From JADZEM01 sp046328125 (lineage in GTDB: Bacteria; Chloroflexota; UBA6077; JACCZL01), in assembly GCA_046328125.1 (NCBI GenBank), contig JAXLXF010000018.1, positions 1 to 64,000 on the forward strand: DNA of 64,000 nt, written 5' to 3'. Below, piece by piece: positions 32,188-40,944 of this stretch; within the stretch, counting starts at the first letter, position 1; every line of letters starts with the position of its first letter. The notes beneath the pieces are model-generated. The model was not told the origin of the DNA. It saw only the letters and a program-made list of their open reading frames with translations, and did not search any database. Both the position numbers and the translations under genes were made by a program.

Positions 32188-33183
32188 ATGGACACGTTTC
32201 GCGCGCTGGTCGTCCAGAAGGCTGACAACGGCGTGACACTCGGGATCGAGCAGTGGACGCCCGACCGCTTGATGGCCGGCGACGTCACGATCCGTGCCGA
32301 GTACTCGTCCGTCAACTACAAGGACGGGCTGGCGGTCCGCGCGGACGGTCGAGTGGTGCGGTCGTATCCGCTGATCCCAGGCATCGACCTGGCCGGCACC
32401 GTCGAGAGCAGCGCCGATGGGCGCTTTTCGGCAGGCGACAAGGTGCTGGCCCACGGCTACGAGATCGGCGTGGCGCACCACGGCGGTCTGGCCGAGCTGG
32501 CGCGCGTGCCGGCCGACTGGGTGGTGCCGCTCCCTCACGGGTTGACGGCGAGGCAGGCGATGGCGCTCGGGACGGCCGGCTTCACGGCAGCGCTGTCGGT
32601 GGCACGGCTGGAGGAAGCCGGACTGACACCCGGCGGCGGACCGGTCATCGTGACCGGGGCGTCCGGCGGCGTCGGCTCGACGGCGGTGGACATCCTGGCT
32701 GCATGCGGATATGAGGTGGTAGCCAGCACCGGCTCGCCGGGCGCCCACGAGTACCTGAAACGGCTCGGCGCGACGCAGATCCTGGACCGGGCGGAGACGA
32801 GCGCCGAGAGCTCGCGACCGCTGGAGCGCGGGCGCTGGGCGGGCGCTGTTGACGCGGTCGGCGGCGCGACGCTGGCGTACCTGCTGCGGACGATGAACTA
32901 CGGCGGCAGCATCGCCGTAAGCGGCAACGCCGGCGGCGTGGAGTACGCCTCCACGGTGTTCCCGTTCATCCTGCGGGCGGTCAACGTCCTCGGGATCGAC
33001 TCGGTGGCAGTTCCGTTGGCGCGTCGCATCACGATCTGGGAGCGCATGGCAACCGATCTGCGCCCGCCGCACCTGGACGATGAGATTGTGTCCGAGGTCA
33101 CGCTGGACGAGGCACCTGATGTGCTGGCGAAGATCGTGCGCGGCGAAACCCAGGGGCGGACGGTCGTCAGGGTGAGCGCCTGA
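32188..33183 (+). CDS. Zinc-free medium-chain reductase, AcuI/YhdH type
   Basis: A 331-residue NADPH-dependent reductase of the acrylyl-CoA reductase (AcuI/YhdH) group of the MDR superfamily. Motifs are SSVNYKDGLAV, IPGIDLAGTV, GTAGFTAALSV and the cofactor site VTGASGGVGSTAVDIL. No zinc-ligand set is present, as expected. AcuI reduces acrylyl-CoA to propionyl-CoA; the exact substrate here is inferred. A GTG six bases earlier could also start it. It follows the translin gene by 16 bases and may share its transcript. Confidence 0.85.
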   Translation: MDTFRALVVQKADNGVTLGIEQWTPDRLMAGDVTIRAEYSSVNYKDGLAVRADGRVVRSYPLIPGIDLAGTVESSADGRFSAGDKVLAHGYEIGVAHHGGLAELARVPADWVVPLPHGLTARQAMALGTAGFTAALSVARLEEAGLTPGGGPVIVTGASGGVGSTAVDILAACGYEVVASTGSPGAHEYLKRLGATQILDRAETSAESSRPLERGRWAGAVDAVGGATLAYLLRTMNYGGSIAVSGNAGGVEYASTVFPFILRAVNVLGIDSVAVPLARRITIWERMATDLRPPHLDDEIVSEVTLDEAPDVLAKIVRGETQGRTVVRVSA

Positions 33184-33350
33184 GCCACGGTGGAAAGGCC
33201 ACACCAGGAATAGTCCGGATGAGCGAGTCCTGGCCGGCACTGGGGCACGGTTCAGGCCGTTGACACGGGTACGACCACTCGGCGACATCTAGCCCGGCTG
33301 ACGCATCCATGTGTCTGGAGATCGGCCGGATCGAGACAGCGGAGGCGCCT

Positions 33351-34496
33351 GTGACCGTTTCGTCTGCTCCACGCTCCAGCAGCGGCGACGTCGTGCGGCT
33401 GCCCGCTGAGATCCGTTGCGCCGTCGAGCTCGCGGCGCTCCGAGCCGCCGACCGAGGTCCGAAGCCGCCCGGCTGGCAGCTGTCGCCGCGCGCCGTCGAG
33501 ACGTTCATCCTGGGCAGCCGCGAGCGCGTGCGGGGCGAGGATGGCAGCCCCGTCGAGATCACGCCGAAGTTCGTGGGTGACCGGCGGCTGATCCAGGTGG
33601 CGATTGCGACGCTGGCCTCGGACCGCGCGCTGATGCTGGCCGGCGAGCCTGGCACCGCCAAGAGCTGGCTCTCGGAGCACCTGGCGGCTGCGATCTCGGG
33701 GACGTCTCTGCTGGTGGTCCAGGGGACGGCCGGGACAACCGAGGAGCAAGTGAAGTACTCCTGGAACTACGCCCTGCTGATCGCGGAGGGGCCGAGCCGG
33801 CGGGCGCTGGTGGAGAGTCCGGTCCTGCGCGGGATGCAGCAGGGGCAGGTGGTCAGGATCGAGGAGCTGACGCGCTGCGCCGCCGAAGTCCAGGACGCGC
33901 TGATCTCGGTGCTCTCCGAGAAGCAGGTGGCCGTGCCGGAGCTTAACGAGGTGGTGTCCGCCAGGAGAGGCTTCGCGGTGATCGCCACCGCGAACACACG
34001 CGACCGTGGCGTCAACGACATGTCGTCGGCGCTGAAGCGGCGGTTCAACTTCGTGACGATCCCGGTGGTGGCGGATCTTGAGCAGGAAGCAGCCATCGTG
34101 GAGCGGCGGAGCGCCGAGCTGCTGGCCGATCTCGGGGTGCCGGCGGCGGTCCCGCGCGACGTGGTGAAGCTGCTGGCGACGGTCTTCTCGGAGCTGCGGC
34201 GCGGGCAGACCATCGACGGCAAGGCGAAGGTGAAGTCGCCGTCCACGGTGCTGAGCACGGCGGAGCTGATCTCGGTGGTGGCCGATGGCGCGCTGATGGG
34301 GTCGTTCTTCGGCGCAGGCGGCCAGGGCCAACCGACCGTCCGGGACTGCGTCGGGGCGCTGGTCGGAACAGTGGCGAAAGAGAACCAGGCCGATCTGGCG
34401 ATCCTCCAGGAGTACCTGGAAACGGTGGCGAAGCCGCGCTCGGAGCGGCTCTGGCGCGAGCTGTACCAGGCCGGCCGCGAGCTGCTCGGCGAGTAG
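33351..34496 (+). CDS. MoxR-type AAA ATPase (YehL-like)
   Basis: First gene of the five-gene cluster. 381 residues: Walker A GEPGTAKS (98-105), Walker B VVRIEE (167-172, glutamate in place of the usual aspartate), sensor region VIATANTRDRGVNDMSSALKRRF (motif IATANTRD) and a C-terminal lid. MoxR ATPases act as chaperones that insert cofactors or remodel partners holding VWA domains, which fits the VWA gene two positions downstream. The GTG at 33351 has GGAGG five bases upstream; a frame from 33309 has no such site. E. coli YehL is the closest named family I recall. Confidence 0.85.
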   Translation: MTVSSAPRSSSGDVVRLPAEIRCAVELAALRAADRGPKPPGWQLSPRAVETFILGSRERVRGEDGSPVEITPKFVGDRRLIQVAIATLASDRALMLAGEPGTAKSWLSEHLAAAISGTSLLVVQGTAGTTEEQVKYSWNYALLIAEGPSRRALVESPVLRGMQQGQVVRIEELTRCAAEVQDALISVLSEKQVAVPELNEVVSARRGFAVIATANTRDRGVNDMSSALKRRFNFVTIPVVADLEQEAAIVERRSAELLADLGVPAAVPRDVVKLLATVFSELRRGQTIDGKAKVKSPSTVLSTAELISVVADGALMGSFFGAGGQGQPTVRDCVGALVGTVAKENQADLAILQEYLETVAKPRSERLWRELYQAGRELLGE

Positions 34497-34514
34497 TCGG
34501 GGCAGACGACGACC

Positions 34515-36971
34515 GTGCTGATCGTCCCGGTCCGCCACCACTCACCGGCCGCCGCGTTGCAAGTCGGGCGCCTGATCCGCGAGCGACGCCCACGCGTCGT
34601 CCTGATCGAGGGGCCGTCCGACGCCACGCCGTTGATCGACCAGCTGCTGGATGCCGCGACGGTGCCGCCGGTGGCGCTGTACGCCTACGTGCGGCGCGGC
34701 GACGACGTACGCGCGGCGTTCTACCCGTTTTGCGCCTACTCGCCGGAGTACGAGGCGCTGCGGGCCGGCCGTGAGGTCGGCGCGGAGCTGCGGTTCTGCG
34801 ACCTCCCGGCGACGGCGACGCTGGCGTGGGAAGAGGGAAGCCCCACCCCCCAACCCCCTCCCCATTGCGATGGAGAGGGGGAGCCAGATGGCATCGACCG
34901 AGAAGATGTGGTGGGAGCGGAGGCGGGCGAGGGCAAAGACGAAGGCGAGGCGGGGATCGGGTACCGTTCGTACACGGAGGCGCTGGCCGAGGCGGCCGGC
35001 TTCGACACGTTCGAGGGGTTCTGGGAAGCAGCATTCGAGCAGCAAGCAGGCAGCGGGACGCCTGACGGCTACGTCGAGGTGATGACGGCGTTCGGGGAGC
35101 AGGCACGCGAGCTGCTGGCCGGCCCCCGCGACGAGCAGGACGACCGCCGCGAGCGAGCGATGGCGGCAGCGGCGCGGGCCTGCCTGGACGCGGGCATCGC
35201 GGACGACGAGATCGTGCTGGTGTGCGGGGCGGCGCACGCCCGGCGGATCGCGGCGGCGTACGGCGAAGCAAGCCCCCTCCCCAACCCCTCCCCCTTGCGA
35301 GGGAGAGGGGCGCAAACTGCCTGTAGCCCCTCTCCCTCGCAAGGGGGAGGGGTTGGGGAGGGGGCTGCCCGGGCGGACATGGCGCAGATCGCGCTGATCC
35401 CGTACTCGTATCCGAGGCTCAGCGAGCAGGCCGGCTACGGCGCAGGGAACCGGGCGCCGTGGTACTACCAGCAGGTCTGGCAGCTAGGCGGCGACTATGG
35501 CGCAGCCACGCGGCGGGCGCTCGTGGTGGCCGCTCGTCAGCTGCGCGAGAAGGGGTACGCCGCCTCGCCGGCCCAGGCGATCGACGGGTTCACCCTGGCC
35601 GTGATGCTGGCCGGGATGCGCGAGAAGCAGGCGCCCGGCGTGGACGAGCTGGTGGACGCGGCGGTGGCCTGCTTCGGGCAGGGGCACGGCGATGCCGTCG
35701 CGGCGGCGATGCAGCAAGTGCTGATCGGGGACGCGGTCGGGAGGATCACCGGCAAGGCCGGACGGACGCCGCTTCAGGAGGAGTATCACGCCACCGTCGA
35801 GCGGCTCAGGCTGCCGGCCCTGGACACGCCGAAGCAGGTGCTCGTGCATCTGGCCGGCAACCCGGTCGAGGCCGAGCAATCGGTGTTCCTGCACAGGCTG
35901 GGGGCGCTGGGCGTGCCGTACGGGACCGAGCTGGCGAGCGGCCTGGGCGGTCGGCTGGCGCAGGGGCCGCTGGAGCAGCTCGGGCAGGTCCGCGAGCGCT
36001 GGGAGCTCCAGTGGACGCCGGCCACCGACGCGCGCCTGATCGAGCGGACGGCCTGGGGCAGCACCCTGGCCGAGGCGTGCGGCCGGGTGCTGCGCGAGAA
36101 GCTGGACAAGGCCGAGCGCGTGGACGGCGGCACCGAAGTGCTGCTCCAGATGACGCTCTGCGACCTCGCGGAGAGTGCGGCGTTCGGACCGGCGCTGGCA
36201 CGATGCGAAGCGTTGGCGGCGGACAGCGGCAGCTTCCCGGCCCTGGCCCGCGCGACGTATCACCTGGACGGCCTGCTCGGCTACGGCGCGGCGCGGAAGC
36301 TGCCGGCCGAGCGGCTGCTCGATCTTGCGGGCCGGCTGTTCGCGCGGGCGGTGCTGCACCTGCCGACTTCCGCTGTCTGCGGTGACGAGGCGGCTGATGA
36401 GATCCGGACGACGTTGCTGTCGCTGTACGAGCTGGTTCAGCGGCGTGGCCCGGTCGTCGGCGAGCGCGAGGACACATTCTGGCGGGCCGTCGAGACGATT
36501 GCCGAGCGCCCGGCGACCCACCCCGGACTACGCGGGCTGGCGCTGGTGCTGCTGGAGCTCGCCGGGCGGTTAGCGTCAGGCGAATTGACGCGGCGGCTGC
36601 GCTACTGGCTCTCGCTGGCCGACGAGGCGATGGACAACGCCCGGCTGGTGGCAGGGCTGTTCGCGCTGCACCGCGCGACGCTGGTCCGGAATCGCGCGCT
36701 GATCGGCGCGGTCACCGATTTCCTGCTCGACCTCGACCTGGATCGGTTGACGGCGCTGTTGCCAGTCCTACGTCGGAGCCTGGGCAGTCTATCCGGACCG
36801 GAGCGGACGTACCTGTCCGAGACGCTGGCCACCGTGCTCGGCGTGGGTGGCCGCCAGGTGGGGCGGGCGCTGGCCGCGTCCTCGGCGGACCGCGAGTGGC
36901 TCCACGAAGCCGACCGTGAGATCACGATGACGCTGGAGAGCTGGAGGGAGCGGTATGGCATCGGGGCCTGA
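34515..36971 (+). CDS. DUF5682 family protein (YehM-like) with repeat insertions
   Basis: Large partner protein of MoxR/VWA systems, 818 residues. The N-terminus IVPVRHHSPAAAL and VVLIEGPSDAT are hallmarks of DUF5682; the rest is helical and unassigned. Two GC-rich repeats lie inside the gene in frame: a half element at 34843-34900 (about residues 107-126) and a complete double hairpin at 35271-35366 (residues 253-284, Pro/Gly/Ser-rich). Both probably form surface loops. The GTG start is 19 bases after the ATPase, and the 3' end overlaps the VWA gene by 17 bases. Confidence 0.8.
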   Translation: MLIVPVRHHSPAAALQVGRLIRERRPRVVLIEGPSDATPLIDQLLDAATVPPVALYAYVRRGDDVRAAFYPFCAYSPEYEALRAGREVGAELRFCDLPATATLAWEEGSPTPQPPPHCDGEGEPDGIDREDVVGAEAGEGKDEGEAGIGYRSYTEALAEAAGFDTFEGFWEAAFEQQAGSGTPDGYVEVMTAFGEQARELLAGPRDEQDDRRERAMAAAARACLDAGIADDEIVLVCGAAHARRIAAAYGEASPLPNPSPLRGRGAQTACSPSPSQGGGVGEGAARADMAQIALIPYSYPRLSEQAGYGAGNRAPWYYQQVWQLGGDYGAATRRALVVAARQLREKGYAASPAQAIDGFTLAVMLAGMREKQAPGVDELVDAAVACFGQGHGDAVAAAMQQVLIGDAVGRITGKAGRTPLQEEYHATVERLRLPALDTPKQVLVHLAGNPVEAEQSVFLHRLGALGVPYGTELASGLGGRLAQGPLEQLGQVRERWELQWTPATDARLIERTAWGSTLAEACGRVLREKLDKAERVDGGTEVLLQMTLCDLAESAAFGPALARCEALAADSGSFPALARATYHLDGLLGYGAARKLPAERLLDLAGRLFARAVLHLPTSAVCGDEAADEIRTTLLSLYELVQRRGPVVGEREDTFWRAVETIAERPATHPGLRGLALVLLELAGRLASGELTRRLRYWLSLADEAMDNARLVAGLFALHRATLVRNRALIGAVTDFLLDLDLDRLTALLPVLRRSLGSLSGPERTYLSETLATVLGVGGRQVGRALAASSADREWLHEADREITMTLESWRERYGIGA
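34854..34881. repeat. Half copy of GC-rich hairpin family B
   Basis: Arms CCCCCTCCCCAT and ATGGAGAGGGGG (one mismatch) around TGCG. Flanking bases (CACCCCCC before, GAGCCAGATGG after) match the left half of the copy at 61587, so this is a single-arm member. It is translated in frame within the DUF5682 gene. Confidence 0.7.
35271..35366. repeat. Double-hairpin repeat, family B, inside the DUF5682 gene
   Basis: A perfect 41-base inverted repeat (35271-35311 with 35326-35366) around a 14-base centre. Each arm can fold into a smaller hairpin around TTGCGA. Total length is 96 bases, exactly 32 codons. No clear target-site duplication is seen, and no transposase is encoded. Confidence 0.9.
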
Positions 36972-38295
36972 CCCGGATGAGATCTCCTCGACCGGCAACG
37001 TGGCGGAGTCGGAGGGCGCGATGTCCGAGGGCGCGACGTCTGGGGGCGCGACGTCTGGGGGCGCGATAAATCGCGCCCCTACAGCTTCGGACCTGGTAGG
37101 GGCGCAATTTATTGCGCCCGAATCCCCCGATTCAGAACGGACACGCCGGGCGCTGCTCCGCTGGCGGCTGGTGCTCGGGCCTGAGCAGAGCGGGCAGGGT
37201 GCGACGGGCGGGCTCTGGGGCGAGGCGGAGGCCGCGCTGGCCGCCGACGGGCGACTGGCGGGCATGGACCGCTCGCTCGACTTCCTGTACGGTGACGACA
37301 ACAGTCGGCAAGCGGGGTCAGGCGCCAGCAACCCGCACGTCGCGACCTGGCTCGGGGACATCCGCGGCTACTTTCCGCGCGAGGTCGTGGCGTTCATGGA
37401 GAAGGACGCCGTCGAGCAGAAGGGCCTCCGCCAGCTGCTGATGGAGCCGGAGGTGCTGCAATCGTTGGAGAAGGACGTCAGCCTGGTGGCGACGATCCTG
37501 GCGTTCAAGCACCTGATGCCGGAGCAGACCCGCCAGACCGCCCGACAGGTCGTCGCGGAGATCGTCCAGCAGTTGCGGGAGCGGCTGGAGAATGAGACGC
37601 GGCAGGCATTGCTCGGGGCGATGCGCCGCGACCGCCACAGCCCGCTGAAGGTGGCGCGCAACCTCGATCTGCGCCGGACAGTGCGGGAGGGTCTCCGTCA
37701 GTATCAGCCCGAGTTGAAGAAGATCGTGCCGGAGCGCATCCACTTCTTCGCGAATCAGCGACGGTATCACGAGTGGCGGATCGTCGTGCTGGTGGACCAG
37801 AGCGGCTCGATGGGTGAGTCGGTAGTGTACGCCTCGATCGTGGCGGCGGTGTTCGCGAGCCTGCCAGCATTGGACACGCGGCTCGTCTTCTTCGACACCA
37901 GCATCGCCGACGTCAGCGACCAGCTCTCGGACCCCGTCGAGATCCTGTTCGGGGTCCAACTGGGCGGCGGCACGGACATCGCCAGGGCGGTGCGGTACGG
38001 CGCGTCGCTAGTCGGGCAGCCCGAGAAGACGCTGTTTCTGCTGGTCACCGACCTGTACGAGGGCGGCAGCCGCACGAGCCTGTTGGAGCAGCTTGGGGCG
38101 CTGAAGGAGAGCAAGGTCAACGTGATGTGCGTGCTGGCGCTCAACGACGCGGGCAAGGCATCGTTCGATCCGGACCTGGCGCGTCAGGTGGCAAATCTGG
38201 ACATCCCGACGTTCGCGGCGACGCCGAACAAGCTGGTCGATGCCGTAGAGCGCGCCTTGCGCGGCGATCTGAGCGGAGCCACCGATGCCGTTTGA
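36955..38295 (+). CDS. VWA-domain protein (YehP-like)
   Basis: A 446-residue protein with a helical N-terminal part and a C-terminal von Willebrand A domain whose metal site VDQSGSMGES begins at residue 280, completed by GGGTDIARA and LLVTDLYEGG. VWA partners of MoxR ATPases bind metal and are remodelled by the ATPase. Residues 20-55 come from a repeat (37012-37119) with the translated pattern GAINRAPT...VGAQFIAP; the native protein probably starts near residue 57. It overlaps the DUF5682 gene by 17 bases and the SWIM gene by 11. Confidence 0.85.
   Translation: MASGPDPDEISSTGNVAESEGAMSEGATSGGATSGGAINRAPTASDLVGAQFIAPESPDSERTRRALLRWRLVLGPEQSGQGATGGLWGEAEAALAADGRLAGMDRSLDFLYGDDNSRQAGSGASNPHVATWLGDIRGYFPREVVAFMEKDAVEQKGLRQLLMEPEVLQSLEKDVSLVATILAFKHLMPEQTRQTARQVVAEIVQQLRERLENETRQALLGAMRRDRHSPLKVARNLDLRRTVREGLRQYQPELKKIVPERIHFFANQRRYHEWRIVVLVDQSGSMGESVVYASIVAAVFASLPALDTRLVFFDTSIADVSDQLSDPVEILFGVQLGGGTDIARAVRYGASLVGQPEKTLFLLVTDLYEGGSRTSLLEQLGALKESKVNVMCVLALNDAGKASFDPDLARQVANLDIPTFAATPNKLVDAVERALRGDLSGATDAV
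37012..37119. repeat. Double-hairpin repeat, family A, with a 15-base tandem unit
   Basis: Four tandem 15-base units (GGGGGCGCGACGTCT type) lead into hairpin GGGGCGCGAT-AA-ATCGCGCCCC (37058-37079), then CTACAG...GACCTGGTA and hairpin GGGCGCAAT-TT-ATTGCGCCC (37100-37119). The 15-base unit keeps the reading frame of the VWA gene. Confidence 0.85.
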
Positions 38296-39808
38296 GCCAG
38301 CCGCGCACCAGCCGCTGACGGACCTCGGCGGGCGCCTGCGGGATCTCGCGGGGGATGCTGCGTTCAAGGCCGGACGCGACTACCTGCGTAAGGGCAACGT
38401 CCGCGACGGCGCTGTCGCGGAGACCCAGGCGTACGCGACGGTCAAGGGCTCCACGGACTACCGCGTGACGGTGGCGTTCCCGAGCGTGGACGGAACGAAG
38501 GTGACGTGCACCTGTCCGGCCCATCGGCGCAGCAAGTACTGTAAGCACGTGGTGGCGGTCTGCTCGGCGCTACTGGAGCAGCCGACGTCGTTCGAGGTGC
38601 TGGCGGCGATGCCGGAGCCGCCGGCCGCGAAGAAGGCGGCCAGAGCTTCGCGTGGCAAGGCCGCCCCGAAGGTGCAGGCCGCCGAGCTCCGCGCGAGTGG
38701 CCTGGACGTATTGGACCGGCTGCTGCTGGAGTTGACCGAGGGCGGACTCGCGCAGCTGGGACCGGAGAAGGTGGCGCTGATCGAGCAGTGCGCCGAACTG
38801 GTGCGCGCCCTGAAGCTACGTCGGCTTGGAAACCTGCTGATGCAGCTGCGGCGGGCGGTGGCGAGTCCCCAGGCCGTGGATGGTGGCACCTTCTCACGAC
38901 TGCTGCTGGACCTGTACCTGTGTCGGGCGGCGACCGGCGCACAGCTCGACGGGAAAGTCAGCCTGGACCCCCGGCTGGCCGAGGACTTGCTCGGGAAGAC
39001 CTGGCGGGCCGAGGAGCTGGAGTCGGTCGGCGGGCTGGAGCTGGTCCAGGTGGCATCCTCGTACGCGAACGACGGCGAGTTCGTCGTCGAAACGTCGTAC
39101 CTGGTCGATCTGGCGTCCGGCGAGACGTACGCCGAGCGCCAGATCACGCCAGCCCGACTCAGGAGCGCCGGCGCCAAGAGCCAGCACCGGTTGCGGCTGC
39201 TGGTGGAGGACGCCGGACTGTATCCGGGCCTCGCGCCGCGCCGCATCCGCCTGAACCGAGTCCAGCGGGCGCCGCTCCGCTCGGAGGACGTGGACCGGCT
39301 GATCGCGGGCGCGACAGACAGCGTGGCGGCGATCCAGCGCCGTCTGGTGGAGCGGGCGGCAGTGCCGTTCGGGCCGGCCGAGGTGGCGGTCCTGTTCCGG
39401 CCGCTGGCGATGCTGCGACCGCCGCCCAGCCCCGAGAAGGACGCCGCCCAGACACCGAACCCCCGTGCACTGCCGGCCGCCGCGCTGGCCGGACTGCCCG
39501 CGGGTCTGAACGCGATGGCGAGCAACCTCACGGCAACGCTGCCAGCATTGAGCGGGCGGCTCGCCACGTTCAGCCCGCCCGTCGTGAAGGTGGGTGCGCT
39601 GGACGCGAGCGGGCAGTTCGTCGGCGTTGAGCTCGCGGGGGGAACGCTGGAGGATCTGACCGGCGCCGTGCCCCAGGACGGACCGTTCGCGCTGTTCGGG
39701 CTGGCCTCGCTCGGCAAGGACGGCGTCACGCTGCGCTGCCTCGCGCTGATCGGCGCGAGCGTCAGTGGCGGCGGCCGGCACCGGTTCGGCCGGATCTTCC
39801 CGGAGTAG
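38285..39808 (+). CDS. SWIM zinc-finger protein (YehQ-like)
   Basis: A 507-residue protein. The SWIM finger is C75-x-C77-x8-C86-x-H88 within VTCTCPAHRRSKYCKHVVAV, a zinc-binding module for DNA, RNA or protein. The preceding FKAGRDYLRKGNVRDG is typical of the region before bacterial SWIM fingers. An Ala/Lys-rich linker follows, then a long region of unknown fold. It overlaps the VWA gene by 11 bases, so it is translationally coupled and is the fourth member of the cluster. Confidence 0.85.
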   Translation: MPFEPAAHQPLTDLGGRLRDLAGDAAFKAGRDYLRKGNVRDGAVAETQAYATVKGSTDYRVTVAFPSVDGTKVTCTCPAHRRSKYCKHVVAVCSALLEQPTSFEVLAAMPEPPAAKKAARASRGKAAPKVQAAELRASGLDVLDRLLLELTEGGLAQLGPEKVALIEQCAELVRALKLRRLGNLLMQLRRAVASPQAVDGGTFSRLLLDLYLCRAATGAQLDGKVSLDPRLAEDLLGKTWRAEELESVGGLELVQVASSYANDGEFVVETSYLVDLASGETYAERQITPARLRSAGAKSQHRLRLLVEDAGLYPGLAPRRIRLNRVQRAPLRSEDVDRLIAGATDSVAAIQRRLVERAAVPFGPAEVAVLFRPLAMLRPPPSPEKDAAQTPNPRALPAAALAGLPAGLNAMASNLTATLPALSGRLATFSPPVVKVGALDASGQFVGVELAGGTLEDLTGAVPQDGPFALFGLASLGKDGVTLRCLALIGASVSGGGRHRFGRIFPE

Positions 39809-39818
39809 AGCAGGCCAG

Positions 39819-40808
39819 ATGATCGAGCAGGGCACCGCGCAGGAGCTAGTCTCACGGCTGACCGAGGTCGAGGAGCGACTCGGGAGGCTGCTGGTCTCTG
39901 GCTGGCGGCAGGCGGGCGCCGAAGCATCGGAGCTGCGGCAGGCTGCCGACGAGCTGGCCGAGGCCGGGCTGGACGGGATCGCGGCGCGGGTCATGGCCGT
40001 GGCACAGGCACAGAGCGCGGAGGCGGCGCTGCCGGCCATCGCACTGGCATCGAGCGCCTGCCGGCTGATGCGTGCGCGGCTACCCGGCGCCCCGATGCCG
40101 GCCGACTGGACGCCGCTGGTGCCGCCGAAGCGCCGCGCGGCGTCAGGCACGGACACGCTGCTCCCGATCTCGTGCCTGCTGCTGGACGGTCGCGAGGTCT
40201 GGGCCTGCCTCTGGGTGGCGCGGAATCGCTGCATCCTGCTGGAGCCGCCGTTTCCGGCCGAAGAGGCGCCCGCCGAACCGGAGCAAGCTCCCCAGGGTGG
40301 CGGCGTCTTCGGGAAGCTGAAGCGACGGATCGGGCTGATCGCGGAGGACGCTGTGCCGACGGCCTCGCGGTGGCTGAACGAGCGCCTGCGTGGCACCCTG
40401 GTCTGGCAGGCCCGCCACCCGCTCGGCGCGGAGGCCGACCTGGCGTGCTGCACGCTGGACCGCGCGGAGTGGGTCGCCGAAGCCGACGAGCAGAAGACGC
40501 TGAGCCCGTTTCGTCAGAAGTTGGCCGCGAACGCGCTCGAGGACGGCCTGACGATGTCCTGGACCGCCGGCGGCCTTCGGGTGGTGGCCCTCAACCGCGC
40601 GGACTCGGCGGCGTACTGCTGGCTCGACCCGAGTGGCCCGGCGCTGCTCGCCGCGTCACTCGACACGACGGTCTGGTCGGTCGCCTGGACGGACGGCAGC
40701 GCCGTGCTGCCGCTGGCGTTCCTGGCGCCGGGCTGGGGCGGCCGGGCGCCGCGCCTCGTGCACCTGCTGCCCGGCAGCCCCTCGGACGTGCTCTCGACGG
40801 CGGTCTGA
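39819..40808 (+). CDS. Fifth protein of the MoxR cluster, unknown function
   Basis: A 329-residue soluble protein, not recognised. It has a helical N-terminus (SRLTEVEERLGRLLVSGWRQ), a central Pro/Glu/Gly-rich break near residue 150, and a C-terminal beta-rich part (LRGTLVWQARHP, GLRVVALNRADSAAYCWLD). No catalytic motif or membrane segment is seen. It starts ten bases after the SWIM gene stop and ends the cluster. Position suggests a dedicated partner of the SWIM or VWA protein. Confidence 0.65.
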   Translation: MIEQGTAQELVSRLTEVEERLGRLLVSGWRQAGAEASELRQAADELAEAGLDGIAARVMAVAQAQSAEAALPAIALASSACRLMRARLPGAPMPADWTPLVPPKRRAASGTDTLLPISCLLLDGREVWACLWVARNRCILLEPPFPAEEAPAEPEQAPQGGGVFGKLKRRIGLIAEDAVPTASRWLNERLRGTLVWQARHPLGAEADLACCTLDRAEWVAEADEQKTLSPFRQKLAANALEDGLTMSWTAGGLRVVALNRADSAAYCWLDPSGPALLAASLDTTVWSVAWTDGSAVLPLAFLAPGWGGRAPRLVHLLPGSPSDVLSTAV

Positions 40809-40944
40809 CAGCGCCAGGTCGTCTGGGCACGCGGCACGAGGTGACAGGGCCGGATTCTGTCCGGTCCGCCTTCCTTGCGACGGATCGTGGGGCTATCATG
40901 GCGCGAACGCGGTACGCCAACCTGAACGATGTCTGGATGCACAC

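Noticed and set aside
37012..37119. A conserved protein domain at the VWA protein N-terminus
   Set aside because: The same residues appear in the unrelated DppC-like permease and come from a palindromic DNA repeat, so they are repeat-derived.
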